DNA from: CAYZJB01 sp964478735
Lineage (GTDB): Bacteria > CLD3 > SB21
NCBI GenBank assembly: GCA_964478735.1
Contig: CAYZJB010000005.1
Coordinates: 11,631-75,630 of the forward strand
Direction of reading: 5' to 3'
Length of the DNA: 64,000 nucleotides
How positions within the stretch are numbered: position 1 is the stretch's first letter; every line of letters begins with the position of its first letter. A program made the translations under genes and the position numbers. Below, piece after piece: positions 26,876 through 34,042 of the stretch. The notes beneath the pieces were generated by a model, which had not been told where the DNA came from, did no database searches, and saw only the letters and a program-made list of their open reading frames with translations.

Positions 26876-28369
26876 CTATGTCGGGCGTGCCGGCGATGTC
26901 GGTACGCCTTTCTTTTTTTCCAGCGTAATGCCTCGCGACGCCGCTTCTTCCATTAGGACATCCCGATCAAGAAAAGGCACTTTGTCGTCACCCACGTACT
27001 GGAACTTTTCGTGGCCTCGTCCTGCGATGACCAGCGTGTGGCCACCGGACGCATATTCCAATCCCCGGCGAATAGCGGAACGGCGGTCCAAAATAGATTC
27101 GGTGTTGGCGCCTGCAACACCTTCCATGATATCACCAATAATGGCTTCCGGTGATTCATGATGGATATCGTCTGTCGTAACGATGACATGATCGGCGAGC
27201 CGGCTGGCAATGCGACCCATCATCGGACGCTTGGTTCGATCCCTCGAACCTGGGCATCCGAAAATGCAAACGAGTTCTCCACGGGCAACGGTTCGTACCG
27301 CCTCTAATAAATTTTCCAACCCATCCGGGGTATGCGCAAAGTCGATGATGACGTCCAGTAAAGGTGATGTGTACCACTCGAAACGACCGTTCACGCCATC
27401 AAAGGTCGTCCATCCGTGTAACAGGGAATCGTGATTTACACCGAGACACCTCAGCGTCTCCAGCGCCAGAAGCTGATTGATCCGGTTATAATCGCCGGGC
27501 AGCAATGAGGGGAGCCTGAGTATATGTCCGTTCCACGACGTTTCAATGGTATCGGTTTGAGTTGTCCTGGAAATGTCCACTGCAATTTTCTTTGCAAGGG
27601 GCAATTCGTCAAATAGCCTTAGACCAAACGGGTCCTGAGTGTTGATGATCGCACACCCCTCCGGTTTTACCATCGAAAAAAGTTTTTTTTTGGTGGAATA
27701 ATAATCGTCCATCGAAGGGTGCAATTCGGCGTGTTCATGCGTGAGGTTCGTAAACAGGGCAACATCGAATGTCAGGCGGCTAACTCGTTCAAGCTTCAGT
27801 CCGTGGGACGACACTTCCATAACGCCGTGCGTCATGCCTTTTGTCTTTGCGACATGAAGCAGACGATGCAATTCAAACGCAGGCGGTGTCGTGTAATCCG
27901 TCGGTAGCCTGAGGTCGCCAATTTCGATTCCGGTCGTTCCGATAAAAAAACACTTCCGGTCCGATGCGCGCAGGACGTGATGGATAATCGATGCCGTCGT
28001 CGTTTTGCCATTGGTGCCGGTAATGCCGACCAGGTGAATGGGCAAATCGGTCGTTTCATAAAAGCTTGCAGCCAGATTGGCCATATCGGCCATCAGGTGG
28101 GTCGATGAAACAAATGCGATATCGGGGTACGTGTTGAGCAGGGCGTCATCGAACGGTCCCGCACCGACAATTGCTTTCGCGCCTGCCGCAATCGCCTGAG
28201 GAATGAATTTTCGGCCGTCCGTCCGTTCTCCGGTCACGGCAAAAAAAACCTGTCCCCGCTGAACCAGACGAGAGTCCGACTGGAAGCCGTTGACGCGTAT
28301 GCGGCCGGTCGACGGAAGGCTCTGGAGTGAACAGCTTGGGCTCAAAATCTGGTCGAGACGCTTTTCCAT
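26876..28369 (-). CDS. murE: MurE-type UDP-N-acetylmuramoyl-tripeptide synthetase, atypical amino-acid motif
   Basis: 497 residues with all three Mur ligase domains. The nucleotide-binding loop is GITGTNGKTTT near 115-125. The UDP-substrate residues in DYTTPP are present, as is the carbamylated-lysine segment DDYYSTKKKLF. The C-terminal part has CIFGCPGSRDRTKRPMMG and AGRGHEKFQ. In standard meso-diaminopimelate enzymes the specificity motif reads DNPR; here the same position (400-405) reads DDIHHE, so the arginine that contacts diaminopimelate is replaced by His. The gene lies outside any mur/fts cluster and directly follows a chemoreceptor gene. The amino acid added is uncertain. Confidence 0.88.
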   Translation of the reverse strand: MEKRLDQILSPSCSLQSLPSTGRIRVNGFQSDSRLVQRGQVFFAVTGERTDGRKFIPQAIAAGAKAIVGAGPFDDALLNTYPDIAFVSSTHLMADMANLAASFYETTDLPIHLVGITGTNGKTTTASIIHHVLRASDRKCFFIGTTGIEIGDLRLPTDYTTPPAFELHRLLHVAKTKGMTHGVMEVSSHGLKLERVSRLTFDVALFTNLTHEHAELHPSMDDYYSTKKKLFSMVKPEGCAIINTQDPFGLRLFDELPLAKKIAVDISRTTQTDTIETSWNGHILRLPSLLPGDYNRINQLLALETLRCLGVNHDSLLHGWTTFDGVNGRFEWYTSPLLDVIIDFAHTPDGLENLLEAVRTVARGELVCIFGCPGSRDRTKRPMMGRIASRLADHVIVTTDDIHHESPEAIIGDIMEGVAGANTESILDRRSAIRRGLEYASGGHTLVIAGRGHEKFQYVGDDKVPFLDRDVLMEEAASRGITLEKKKGVPTSPARPT

Positions 28370-30046
28370 TTACAGAAACCCGTCACCGCCGGGTGACGGC
28401 CGATATTGCCGTAAGACTTCTTCGATACCGGTGGAGAATTTCCTGAGGGTTTGCGCGTATTCCCGATATCGCTGGCTGGTAGCGGCCAGGGAGTTGATCT
28501 GAGAGGCGATTTCCTGAAATGAGCCGGAAATCTGTTGGTTGGATAAACGTTGATGTTGAATGGCCACATAGATCTGGCGGGCGGCTTCCGCCGAGCGTTT
28601 TGCCCACGACGAAATATCCTGTAAGAGACGATAAGTGGTTTCCGCCGAATCAAATGCCAGATCCGTCTGTTCCACGTTTTCGATCGAGGTTGCCACGAGA
28701 CGCTGAGTCGATCCGTGGATGTTTTCGATGAGGGAACGGGTCTTTGCAATGGCCTGGTTGACACGGTCCGAGAGGTCACGAACTTCCTGGGCGACGATCT
28801 TGAATCGCTTGCCGTATTCGCCCGCGGAACTTGCTTCGATGGCGGCATTGAGAGCGATAAGGTTGGTATCGTCGGCAATGGAGGTGACGAGTTCCAGAAC
28901 CTGTTCGATTTCCCGCATCGTTTCGCTCAACTGGATGATGTCGGAAAGGGCGGTTTGATTTTTTTCACGTACGCCGCCGAGGTGGCGTACCGATTCCGTC
29001 ATGTTTTTTAATCCTTCAGCGGATCGTTTTTCCGTATCATCCGCCATGGAAACGACGGCGCTTGTCTTATCGGCAATTTCGACGGACGATTGCACCATGG
29101 TTTCGAGTGTCGCCGACGTCTGACGGGCTGACGACGACTGCGTCACGATCGATTGGCTCTGTTCCTTGGAGATGTCGACAATGAGTTGTGATCCGGCGTG
29201 CATCTCGGAACTGTAGTGTTGGAGGCGAGTAATGTTGTGTCGCATACGGTCCAGCATGTGCAACATGGCACGGTAGAGGGGATAGGCCGCTCCGATCCTG
29301 GTCGATTCTGCGTTTGGCAATTCGCCTTTGACCGCGAGACGGATAAGGTTCATCACGGCTCCTTCCGTCCTTCGCATGCGCAAAAACCCTACCGTGATGA
29401 TGAGAAACCAGACAAATTGTGCGGCCAGAAAATGATCCATTGCCGTTGGATAATGGATCGTCTGAAGCGGAGCCAGCACGGCAAGGAGCGCGCCGAGCAG
29501 TACATTGGATACACCATACATTGCAACGACCGCAGCAATCGAATGGCGTGGTACGACCGGCCATCCCTTGAGGTCGGACGCAACTTCGACGTACGCTTCT
29601 TCCGGCCATGTCAGCAGCGGTGTCGTAGCCAATAGCGTTACACAGCCGATGGTTACATAAATAAACGCCGGGATGGCCGTAACCTGTGTTGCCAGTGCGA
29701 GTAGCCCCGGGAGGGCGACGACACAGATGAAATACGATGCATGCTGGATGATGCGCTCTCGGTAAATGAGGGACGCCGTGTCGATTGAATGATCGGAACG
29801 CCATGCGTGACGCCACGGCCGCGCCGTAAAAAATTGAATGCCCAGCCATATCCCGCAGCCCATCATCATCCAGACCAGACACGCCTCGCGGATCGTGCCG
29901 TAGTAAAGGGGAGTCCATAGTTTGATTAGAAAAAGGCTGAGCGCTGCCGTCAGGATATGTCCTGAACGGATCAGCATTGCAACGTGGGGAAATAGGAGTG
30001 GAAATCGCTGATTAAGAGATCGAAATAAACGAGCCGCTATAGACAT
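28370..30046 (-). CDS. methyl-accepting chemotaxis-type receptor with polytopic membrane domain
   Basis: 558 residues from the ATG at 30046 (a TTG two codons earlier is possible). The N-terminal ~235 residues carry about six hydrophobic segments and no periplasmic ligand domain, so the sensor is probably the membrane itself. A divergent HAMP-like linker follows, then a long coiled coil with the conserved signalling tip TNLIALNAAIEASSAGEYGKRF around residues 395-415. Canonical receptors read AARAGE where this one has ASSAGE. No cheA, cheW or flagellar genes are nearby. It ends one base before murE starts. Confidence 0.85.
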   Translation of the reverse strand: MSIAARLFRSLNQRFPLLFPHVAMLIRSGHILTAALSLFLIKLWTPLYYGTIREACLVWMMMGCGIWLGIQFFTARPWRHAWRSDHSIDTASLIYRERIIQHASYFICVVALPGLLALATQVTAIPAFIYVTIGCVTLLATTPLLTWPEEAYVEVASDLKGWPVVPRHSIAAVVAMYGVSNVLLGALLAVLAPLQTIHYPTAMDHFLAAQFVWFLIITVGFLRMRRTEGAVMNLIRLAVKGELPNAESTRIGAAYPLYRAMLHMLDRMRHNITRLQHYSSEMHAGSQLIVDISKEQSQSIVTQSSSARQTSATLETMVQSSVEIADKTSAVVSMADDTEKRSAEGLKNMTESVRHLGGVREKNQTALSDIIQLSETMREIEQVLELVTSIADDTNLIALNAAIEASSAGEYGKRFKIVAQEVRDLSDRVNQAIAKTRSLIENIHGSTQRLVATSIENVEQTDLAFDSAETTYRLLQDISSWAKRSAEAARQIYVAIQHQRLSNQQISGSFQEIASQINSLAATSQRYREYAQTLRKFSTGIEEVLRQYRPSPGGDGFL

Positions 30047-30105
30047 GAACAAGCCGTGTCAAAAGGTCTTGTTCAAACTTAGAAAACGATCGATTGAGTT
30101 TCAAG

Positions 30106-30315
30106 CTATGCGTTTTCGGCGCGGCCGAAAATCGTACTTAGAATCTCTAACGCACGACCGGAGTTCCGCCTGGGGAGGCTCCAGAAATGCTGATTTTCCG
30201 ATTTTCCATAACTCGACTGAAGGTCCGCCAATTTGAAACGTGCTTCACTGACTTTTCGCAAATCCGTTGTCGTCACGAAATAGACAACGCGGTCCGTGTG
30301 TGTAATACACCGCAT
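30106..30315 (-). CDS. small conserved protein, paralogue of the 33663 gene
   Basis: 69 residues, preceded by AGGAG six bases before the ATG. It shares with the 72-residue protein at 33663-33881 the pattern EA(R/K)FKLA, a YG pair, H(F/Y)WS(L/F)P, a conserved N, then LEI and SIF near the C-terminus. No known domain recognised; probably a compact alpha/beta fold. It lies 8 bases after a small two-helix membrane protein on the same strand, likely one operon. Confidence 0.65.
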   Translation of the reverse strand: MRCITHTDRVVYFVTTTDLRKVSEARFKLADLQSSYGKSENQHFWSLPRRNSGRALEILSTIFGRAENA

Positions 30316-30323
30316 GCGATCTC

Positions 30324-30512
30324 CTATGATTTTGTACTCATGATGAGCAGATAGAATGCCACAAGTAGGAGAAGAAAAATGCTGATAGGGAAAAGAAGGC
30401 CAAAAGTCCCGACTAAAACCTGCGGGGAATAAAATACGAACGCAATGGCCAGAAAGAGAAAGCCAAGTATCGTAAACCCAATAATCCGCAGAAAAGTCTT
30501 ATTTTTTGGCAT
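30324..30512 (-). CDS. small membrane protein, two transmembrane helices
   Basis: 62 residues: a short basic N-terminus (MPKNKTFLR) followed by two hydrophobic helices (about residues 9-30 and 34-57) separated by a short turn. Function unknown. It is just upstream of and on the same strand as the 69-residue conserved protein. No clear Shine-Dalgarno, so the exact start is less certain. Confidence 0.5.
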   Translation of the reverse strand: MPKNKTFLRIIGFTILGFLFLAIAFVFYSPQVLVGTFGLLFPISIFLLLLVAFYLLIMSTKS

Positions 30513-30654
30513 AGCTTAGATTTATGAGAAACCAATGTAATTTTAGCAATTCCAATGCCATGATTGTTATTTATGTAAGCAACATATTTACAATAATTTA
30601 ATTCAAATAAAATCGATAGTTTGCTGAATCTTTATGGCTCAGGCAAATAATTAG

Positions 30655-30671
30655 TGTATCATTATGATACA
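30655..30671. promoter_or_regulatory. 17-bp perfect palindrome, possible operator
   Basis: TGTATCAT-T-ATGATACA, 8-bp perfect arms around a single central base, 19 bp upstream of the -35 box of the reductase promoter, in an AT-rich region shared with the divergent small membrane protein gene. Confidence 0.5.
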
Positions 30672-30690
30672 TTTTATTGCTCTTAAGTAC

Positions 30691-30718
30691 TTGATTTATA
30701 TTGAAATCATGGTATATT
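30691..30718 (+). promoter_or_regulatory. sigma70 promoter of the 30740 reductase gene
   Basis: TTGATT (30691-30696), 16-bp spacer, TATATT (30713-30718), 21 bases before the ATG. Confidence 0.65.
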
Positions 30719-30739
30719 AGCGCTCATTGAGGCTGAATT

Positions 30740-31648
30740 TTGATGAAGAAGCTACTAATTACAGGTGGTACGGGAACGCTGGGCAGTCATCTCGTCCGTC
30801 TCGCTCGAAATCAAGGTAGTTGGGCCGAAATCCACTCAACCTATCACACATTGAACCCCAACTATCATCGAGTGTACTGGCATTACGCCGACGCACGGAA
30901 TGGCCTGTTCGACGTATTACAGAAAACGCAACCGACCCATATTCTGCATACGCTTGCCATGACCTCACCGGACGAATGCGAGAGCCGAAAGCTCGAAGCG
31001 TGGGAAGTGAACGTCAAATCGACGCAAGAAGTGGCGCAATTTGCCGAAAACAACGGCTCCCGCCTCATTTTTACATCGACGGATCTGATCTTTGACGGCA
31101 AGACCGGCGGCTATACCGAATCGGCCCATAGCGCTCCGGTCAATTTTTACGGGGATACAAAAGTCGAGGCGGAAAACACGATCCGGGAAAACATGCCGTC
31201 CGGAAATTACGTTTTGATCCGGCTCAGTCTTATGTACGGGTTCAATTACAATGGCCGGAAAACGTTTTTTGACTTTATGGTCGATCACGTCAAAAACCGG
31301 AGAATGCTGGAACTGTATCATGATCAGATTCGGTCCATGATCAGTACGCCTAATGCCGCGGAGATTTTGATGAAGCTGGTAACCCACGATTTTACCGGAG
31401 TCCTGCATGTGGGAGGCCCTCGATCGGTATCGCGGTTTCAATTCGGAAAAAAGCTGGCCGAACGTCTGGGTGTACCATCGGAATGTGTCGTCTCGACGTC
31501 CATGCAGCATACGACGGGGAGGGCTCGGCGACCGGCCGACGTTTCCCTCAATACCGGTCTTCTACAAAAAATCCTGGATGTAAAACTCCTTGACATCGAT
31601 GACGGACTTCGGCAAGTTTTGTCCATTCATAGTCCCATTCAACCTTAG
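30740..31648 (+). CDS. RmlD-like NAD(P)-dependent sugar-nucleotide reductase/epimerase
   Basis: 302 residues, an extended short-chain dehydrogenase. The Rossmann motif is ITGGTGTLGSHLV near 8-20, a Ser/Thr-rich active-site stretch FTSTDLIFDG lies near 113-122, and the catalytic Tyr-xxx-Lys is YGDTK near 138-142. The C-terminal part resembles the substrate-binding half of dTDP-4-dehydrorhamnose reductase. No rmlABC or other polysaccharide genes are adjacent, so the sugar substrate cannot be named. A promoter and a palindrome precede it; the YbjN-like gene follows after 10 bases. Confidence 0.8.
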   Translation: MMKKLLITGGTGTLGSHLVRLARNQGSWAEIHSTYHTLNPNYHRVYWHYADARNGLFDVLQKTQPTHILHTLAMTSPDECESRKLEAWEVNVKSTQEVAQFAENNGSRLIFTSTDLIFDGKTGGYTESAHSAPVNFYGDTKVEAENTIRENMPSGNYVLIRLSLMYGFNYNGRKTFFDFMVDHVKNRRMLELYHDQIRSMISTPNAAEILMKLVTHDFTGVLHVGGPRSVSRFQFGKKLAERLGVPSECVVSTSMQHTTGRARRPADVSLNTGLLQKILDVKLLDIDDGLRQVLSIHSPIQP

Positions 31649-31658
31649 AGGAGGAGTT

Positions 31659-32102
31659 ATGTCCGATCCTGCAATCAATGCGTTGCAACCCTACTATGTG
31701 CTTGTTGAAGAGGTCATTGCGTCTTTAGGCGTCGGCGCTGATCAATGCCGTGTCAAGGACCAGTCGGGAAATGTCGTAGCGGGCCAGTGGAATTTACGAA
31801 AAGGGTCGGCCAACATTTACGTCGATGTGTATGCCACGAAAGACGGGTATGGCTACTGTTGCGTCGCTTCTCCGATCATGGAGATCAAGACGGACAAACT
31901 CAAAGAATTCTATGAAAAGCTCCTCAACATCAACCATCAGATGTATGCGGTAAGTTTTTCGATCAATCAGGGCTGGGTGTGGCTCCGCGCGCTGCGGGAG
32001 TGCAAGGGAATGGATGCTGATGAATTGAAAGCCATGTTCGATCGCGTCGGGTGGTATGCCGACCATTATGACGACGAACTCAAAGGCGAGTTCGGCGGCT
32101 AA
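31659..32102 (+). CDS. YbjN-domain/CesT-like protein
   Basis: 147 residues from the ATG preceded by GAGGAGG; the frame is open further upstream but lies in the preceding gene. The alpha/beta pattern (GNVVAGQWNLRKGSANIYVDVY, then YCCVASPIMEI and KLKEFYEKLLNINHQMYAVSFSI) fits the YbjN/type III chaperone-like fold, whose members bind or stabilise other proteins. It follows the reductase gene closely and converges with the 85-residue gene with a 4-base overlap. Confidence 0.7.
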   Translation: MSDPAINALQPYYVLVEEVIASLGVGADQCRVKDQSGNVVAGQWNLRKGSANIYVDVYATKDGYGYCCVASPIMEIKTDKLKEFYEKLLNINHQMYAVSFSINQGWVWLRALRECKGMDADELKAMFDRVGWYADHYDDELKGEFGG

Positions 32103-32356
32103 TTGGCGATCTGCCGAGCTTTCAGGGCAAGACCTTCTATTTTTTTTGAGAAAATACGCTGGACTTCATTACGGTCCTCTGAAGGGACGTCCTGCAAGAA
32201 ATTTTTGTAGTTGCGAAGAACACCCGCAACGATGTTTTTGGCCTCGATGATTTCCCGTTCTTCCGCGCCTTCGGACGTCACCACGTCGAGAGTGGTGAGG
32301 GCTTCGTTGATTTCCTGGGCCATGGTAATCGATTTTTTTTTGGATTCTGTATTCAT
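32099..32356 (-). CDS. hypothetical helical protein
   Basis: 85 residues, acidic and fully helical by appearance (EINEALTTLDVV, EEREIIEAKNIVAGVLRNYKNFL, EVQRIFSKKIEGLALKARQI). A GGGAG sequence precedes the ATG at 32356; an internal Met at residue 12 could also start. No family recognised. It converges on the YbjN-like gene with a 4-base overlap. Confidence 0.55.
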   Translation of the reverse strand: MNTESKKKSITMAQEINEALTTLDVVTSEGAEEREIIEAKNIVAGVLRNYKNFLQDVPSEDRNEVQRIFSKKIEGLALKARQIAN

Positions 32357-32417
32357 CTCAAGTGCTCCCTTTCACGTACGATTAGTTTAACGAGAGGCCT
32401 TTTAAAAAGCAACGGCC

Positions 32418-33608
32418 ATGCGTACGCATATCAGAGAGTGGATTCGACACCATGAGAACGAGATTCTGGACTTGCGCCGTTCGCTGCACGCAGAGCCCGA
32501 ACTCAGCCATGCCGAGTTCCATACCTCCGCCCGAATCCGTGATTTTTTGAGCCGGTATGACGTTCCGGTCCATGAACAAGTCGCTGGAACCGGCTTACTT
32601 GCTGAATTGGGAACGACGGCCGGTAAAGCGTTTGCGCTGAGGGGAGACTTGGATGCCTTGCAGGTGACCGAAGAAACGAGTTTGCCGTTTGCAAGCCGGG
32701 TTCCGGGAGTGATGCACGCCTGCGGGCATGACGTTCACGCCACGATCATTGCAGCGACCAATGCCGTGCTGTCGGCCTTTCGATCCGATCTTCGCGGTCG
32801 CGTCAAGTTCATTTATCAGCCGGCCGAAGAGGCCGACGAGGGTGGGGCTGAGCGCATCGTCCGTGAGGGCCATCTTGACGACGTGGCGGCGATTATCGGT
32901 ATTCATGTCGATCCGGCGCTGGAAGTTGGCCGCATCGGTCTCAAGGACGGCGCCATGATGGCCTCGATCGATTTTTTTGCCGTCACGATCAAAGGTCCCG
33001 GCGGACATGGGGCACGACCGCATCAAACGACCGACACGGTCTTTGTTGCGTCTCAAGTACTAAACGGGATATACCAGCTGACGGGGAGGTATCTCAGCCC
33101 GCTGGAGTCACCGGCCGTGATTTCCGTCGGTTCCATTCGCGCCGGTCATCAGGCCAATGTGATTCCCGAATCGTGTACGCTGTCCGGCACGATGAGGGCC
33201 CTGGACGATGCGTCACGCCAGAAGCTCCGAAGCTTGCTTGAGGGCGTCATTAGCCACACGTGTCAAATGTATGGGGCCGAATATACGATAGACATCAAAA
33301 TCAATGCTCCGCCTGTAATCAACGATCATGGCCTGGGCCGCCGGGTACGTCAAACGGCTGAACAGACATTTGGAACGGATTCTGTCGTTACACTGGAATT
33401 TCCGATGATGGCAAGTGAAGATTTTGCTTACTACCGTCAAAAATGTCCGGCGTATTTTCTCCGTCTTGGAGTCCAATCCGGTCCTGACACATCCTACCCG
33501 TTGCATAACCCGAAATTTTGTGTTGATGAACGAGTCATTGCGGTCGGAGTCGAATTACTTGCCAATCTGGCGCTGGATTATTTTGAAAAAGAGGAGCCCG
33601 CATCGTAA
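32418..33608 (+). CDS. M20D-family amidohydrolase (N-acyl-amino-acid/hippurate hydrolase type)
   Basis: 396 residues of the peptidase M20 family, hydrolysing amide bonds of N-acyl amino acids or related conjugates with a di-metal centre. Metal-site signatures are MHACGHDVHAT (about 97-107), the EEADEGGAE segment (about 135-143), IGIHVDP (about 160) and a C-terminal MMASEDFAYY. A dimerisation domain occupies the middle (about 185-300). The natural substrate cannot be told from sequence. No strong ribosome binding site is visible. Confidence 0.88.
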   Translation: MRTHIREWIRHHENEILDLRRSLHAEPELSHAEFHTSARIRDFLSRYDVPVHEQVAGTGLLAELGTTAGKAFALRGDLDALQVTEETSLPFASRVPGVMHACGHDVHATIIAATNAVLSAFRSDLRGRVKFIYQPAEEADEGGAERIVREGHLDDVAAIIGIHVDPALEVGRIGLKDGAMMASIDFFAVTIKGPGGHGARPHQTTDTVFVASQVLNGIYQLTGRYLSPLESPAVISVGSIRAGHQANVIPESCTLSGTMRALDDASRQKLRSLLEGVISHTCQMYGAEYTIDIKINAPPVINDHGLGRRVRQTAEQTFGTDSVVTLEFPMMASEDFAYYRQKCPAYFLRLGVQSGPDTSYPLHNPKFCVDERVIAVGVELLANLALDYFEKEEPAS

Positions 33609-33632
33609 CACACACATTGAACCGATGCGGGC
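33596..33632 (+). terminator. terminator-like hairpin over the amidohydrolase stop
   Basis: Perfect 10-bp inverted repeat GCCCGCATCG (33596-33605) and CGATGCGGGC (33623-33632) with a 17-nt loop; the stop codon begins the loop. The T-run is not directly attached (T6 starts about 20 bases later), so termination efficiency is uncertain. Confidence 0.45.
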
Positions 33633-33662
33633 CTGGGGGTATAAGAGGCTTTTTTGCGAGCG

Positions 33663-33881
33663 CTAAGCGGACTTAATTTTTGCCGGTTTAAAGATGCTCT
33701 TGATAATTTCTAAACACGAAACTGCGTTTTCTTCCGGAAAGCTCCAATAGTGCTTTTTGTCGTAATAGCCGTACGTGTAACCGAAATTGGCCAGCTTGAA
33801 TTTAGCTTCCAGAATCTGCTTCGGTTCCAGACCGGCCACCGAAACCATGACTCGCGGTTGCATCGTTGTTAAAGCTTTCAT
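33663..33881 (-). CDS. small conserved protein, paralogue of the 30106 gene
   Basis: 72 residues, preceded by GGAGGA a few bases before the ATG. It aligns with the 69-residue protein at 30106-30315 along nearly its whole length: EAKFKLANF, YTYG, KHYWSFPEENA, CLEIIKSIF. The conserved positions are mainly aromatic and hydrophobic, with one invariant His-aromatic-Trp-Ser. No known family recognised and no catalytic pattern evident. It lies alone between the amidohydrolase and the helicase gene, on the opposite strand to both. Confidence 0.65.
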   Translation of the reverse strand: MKALTTMQPRVMVSVAGLEPKQILEAKFKLANFGYTYGYYDKKHYWSFPEENAVSCLEIIKSIFKPAKIKSA

Positions 33882-34042
33882 GTCGTCCTCCGACTATCTA
33901 AATTTCAATCAACATTTCCAAAGGTCACTTATCGTAGCCGGTTAACAGTAGAAGCAACATATGTGCCTATTTATTCCTTGATGCTTACAAAGTAAATCGT
34001 ATTTGTTATTATGCAACTTAATGCGATACATCCGCTTATTCC

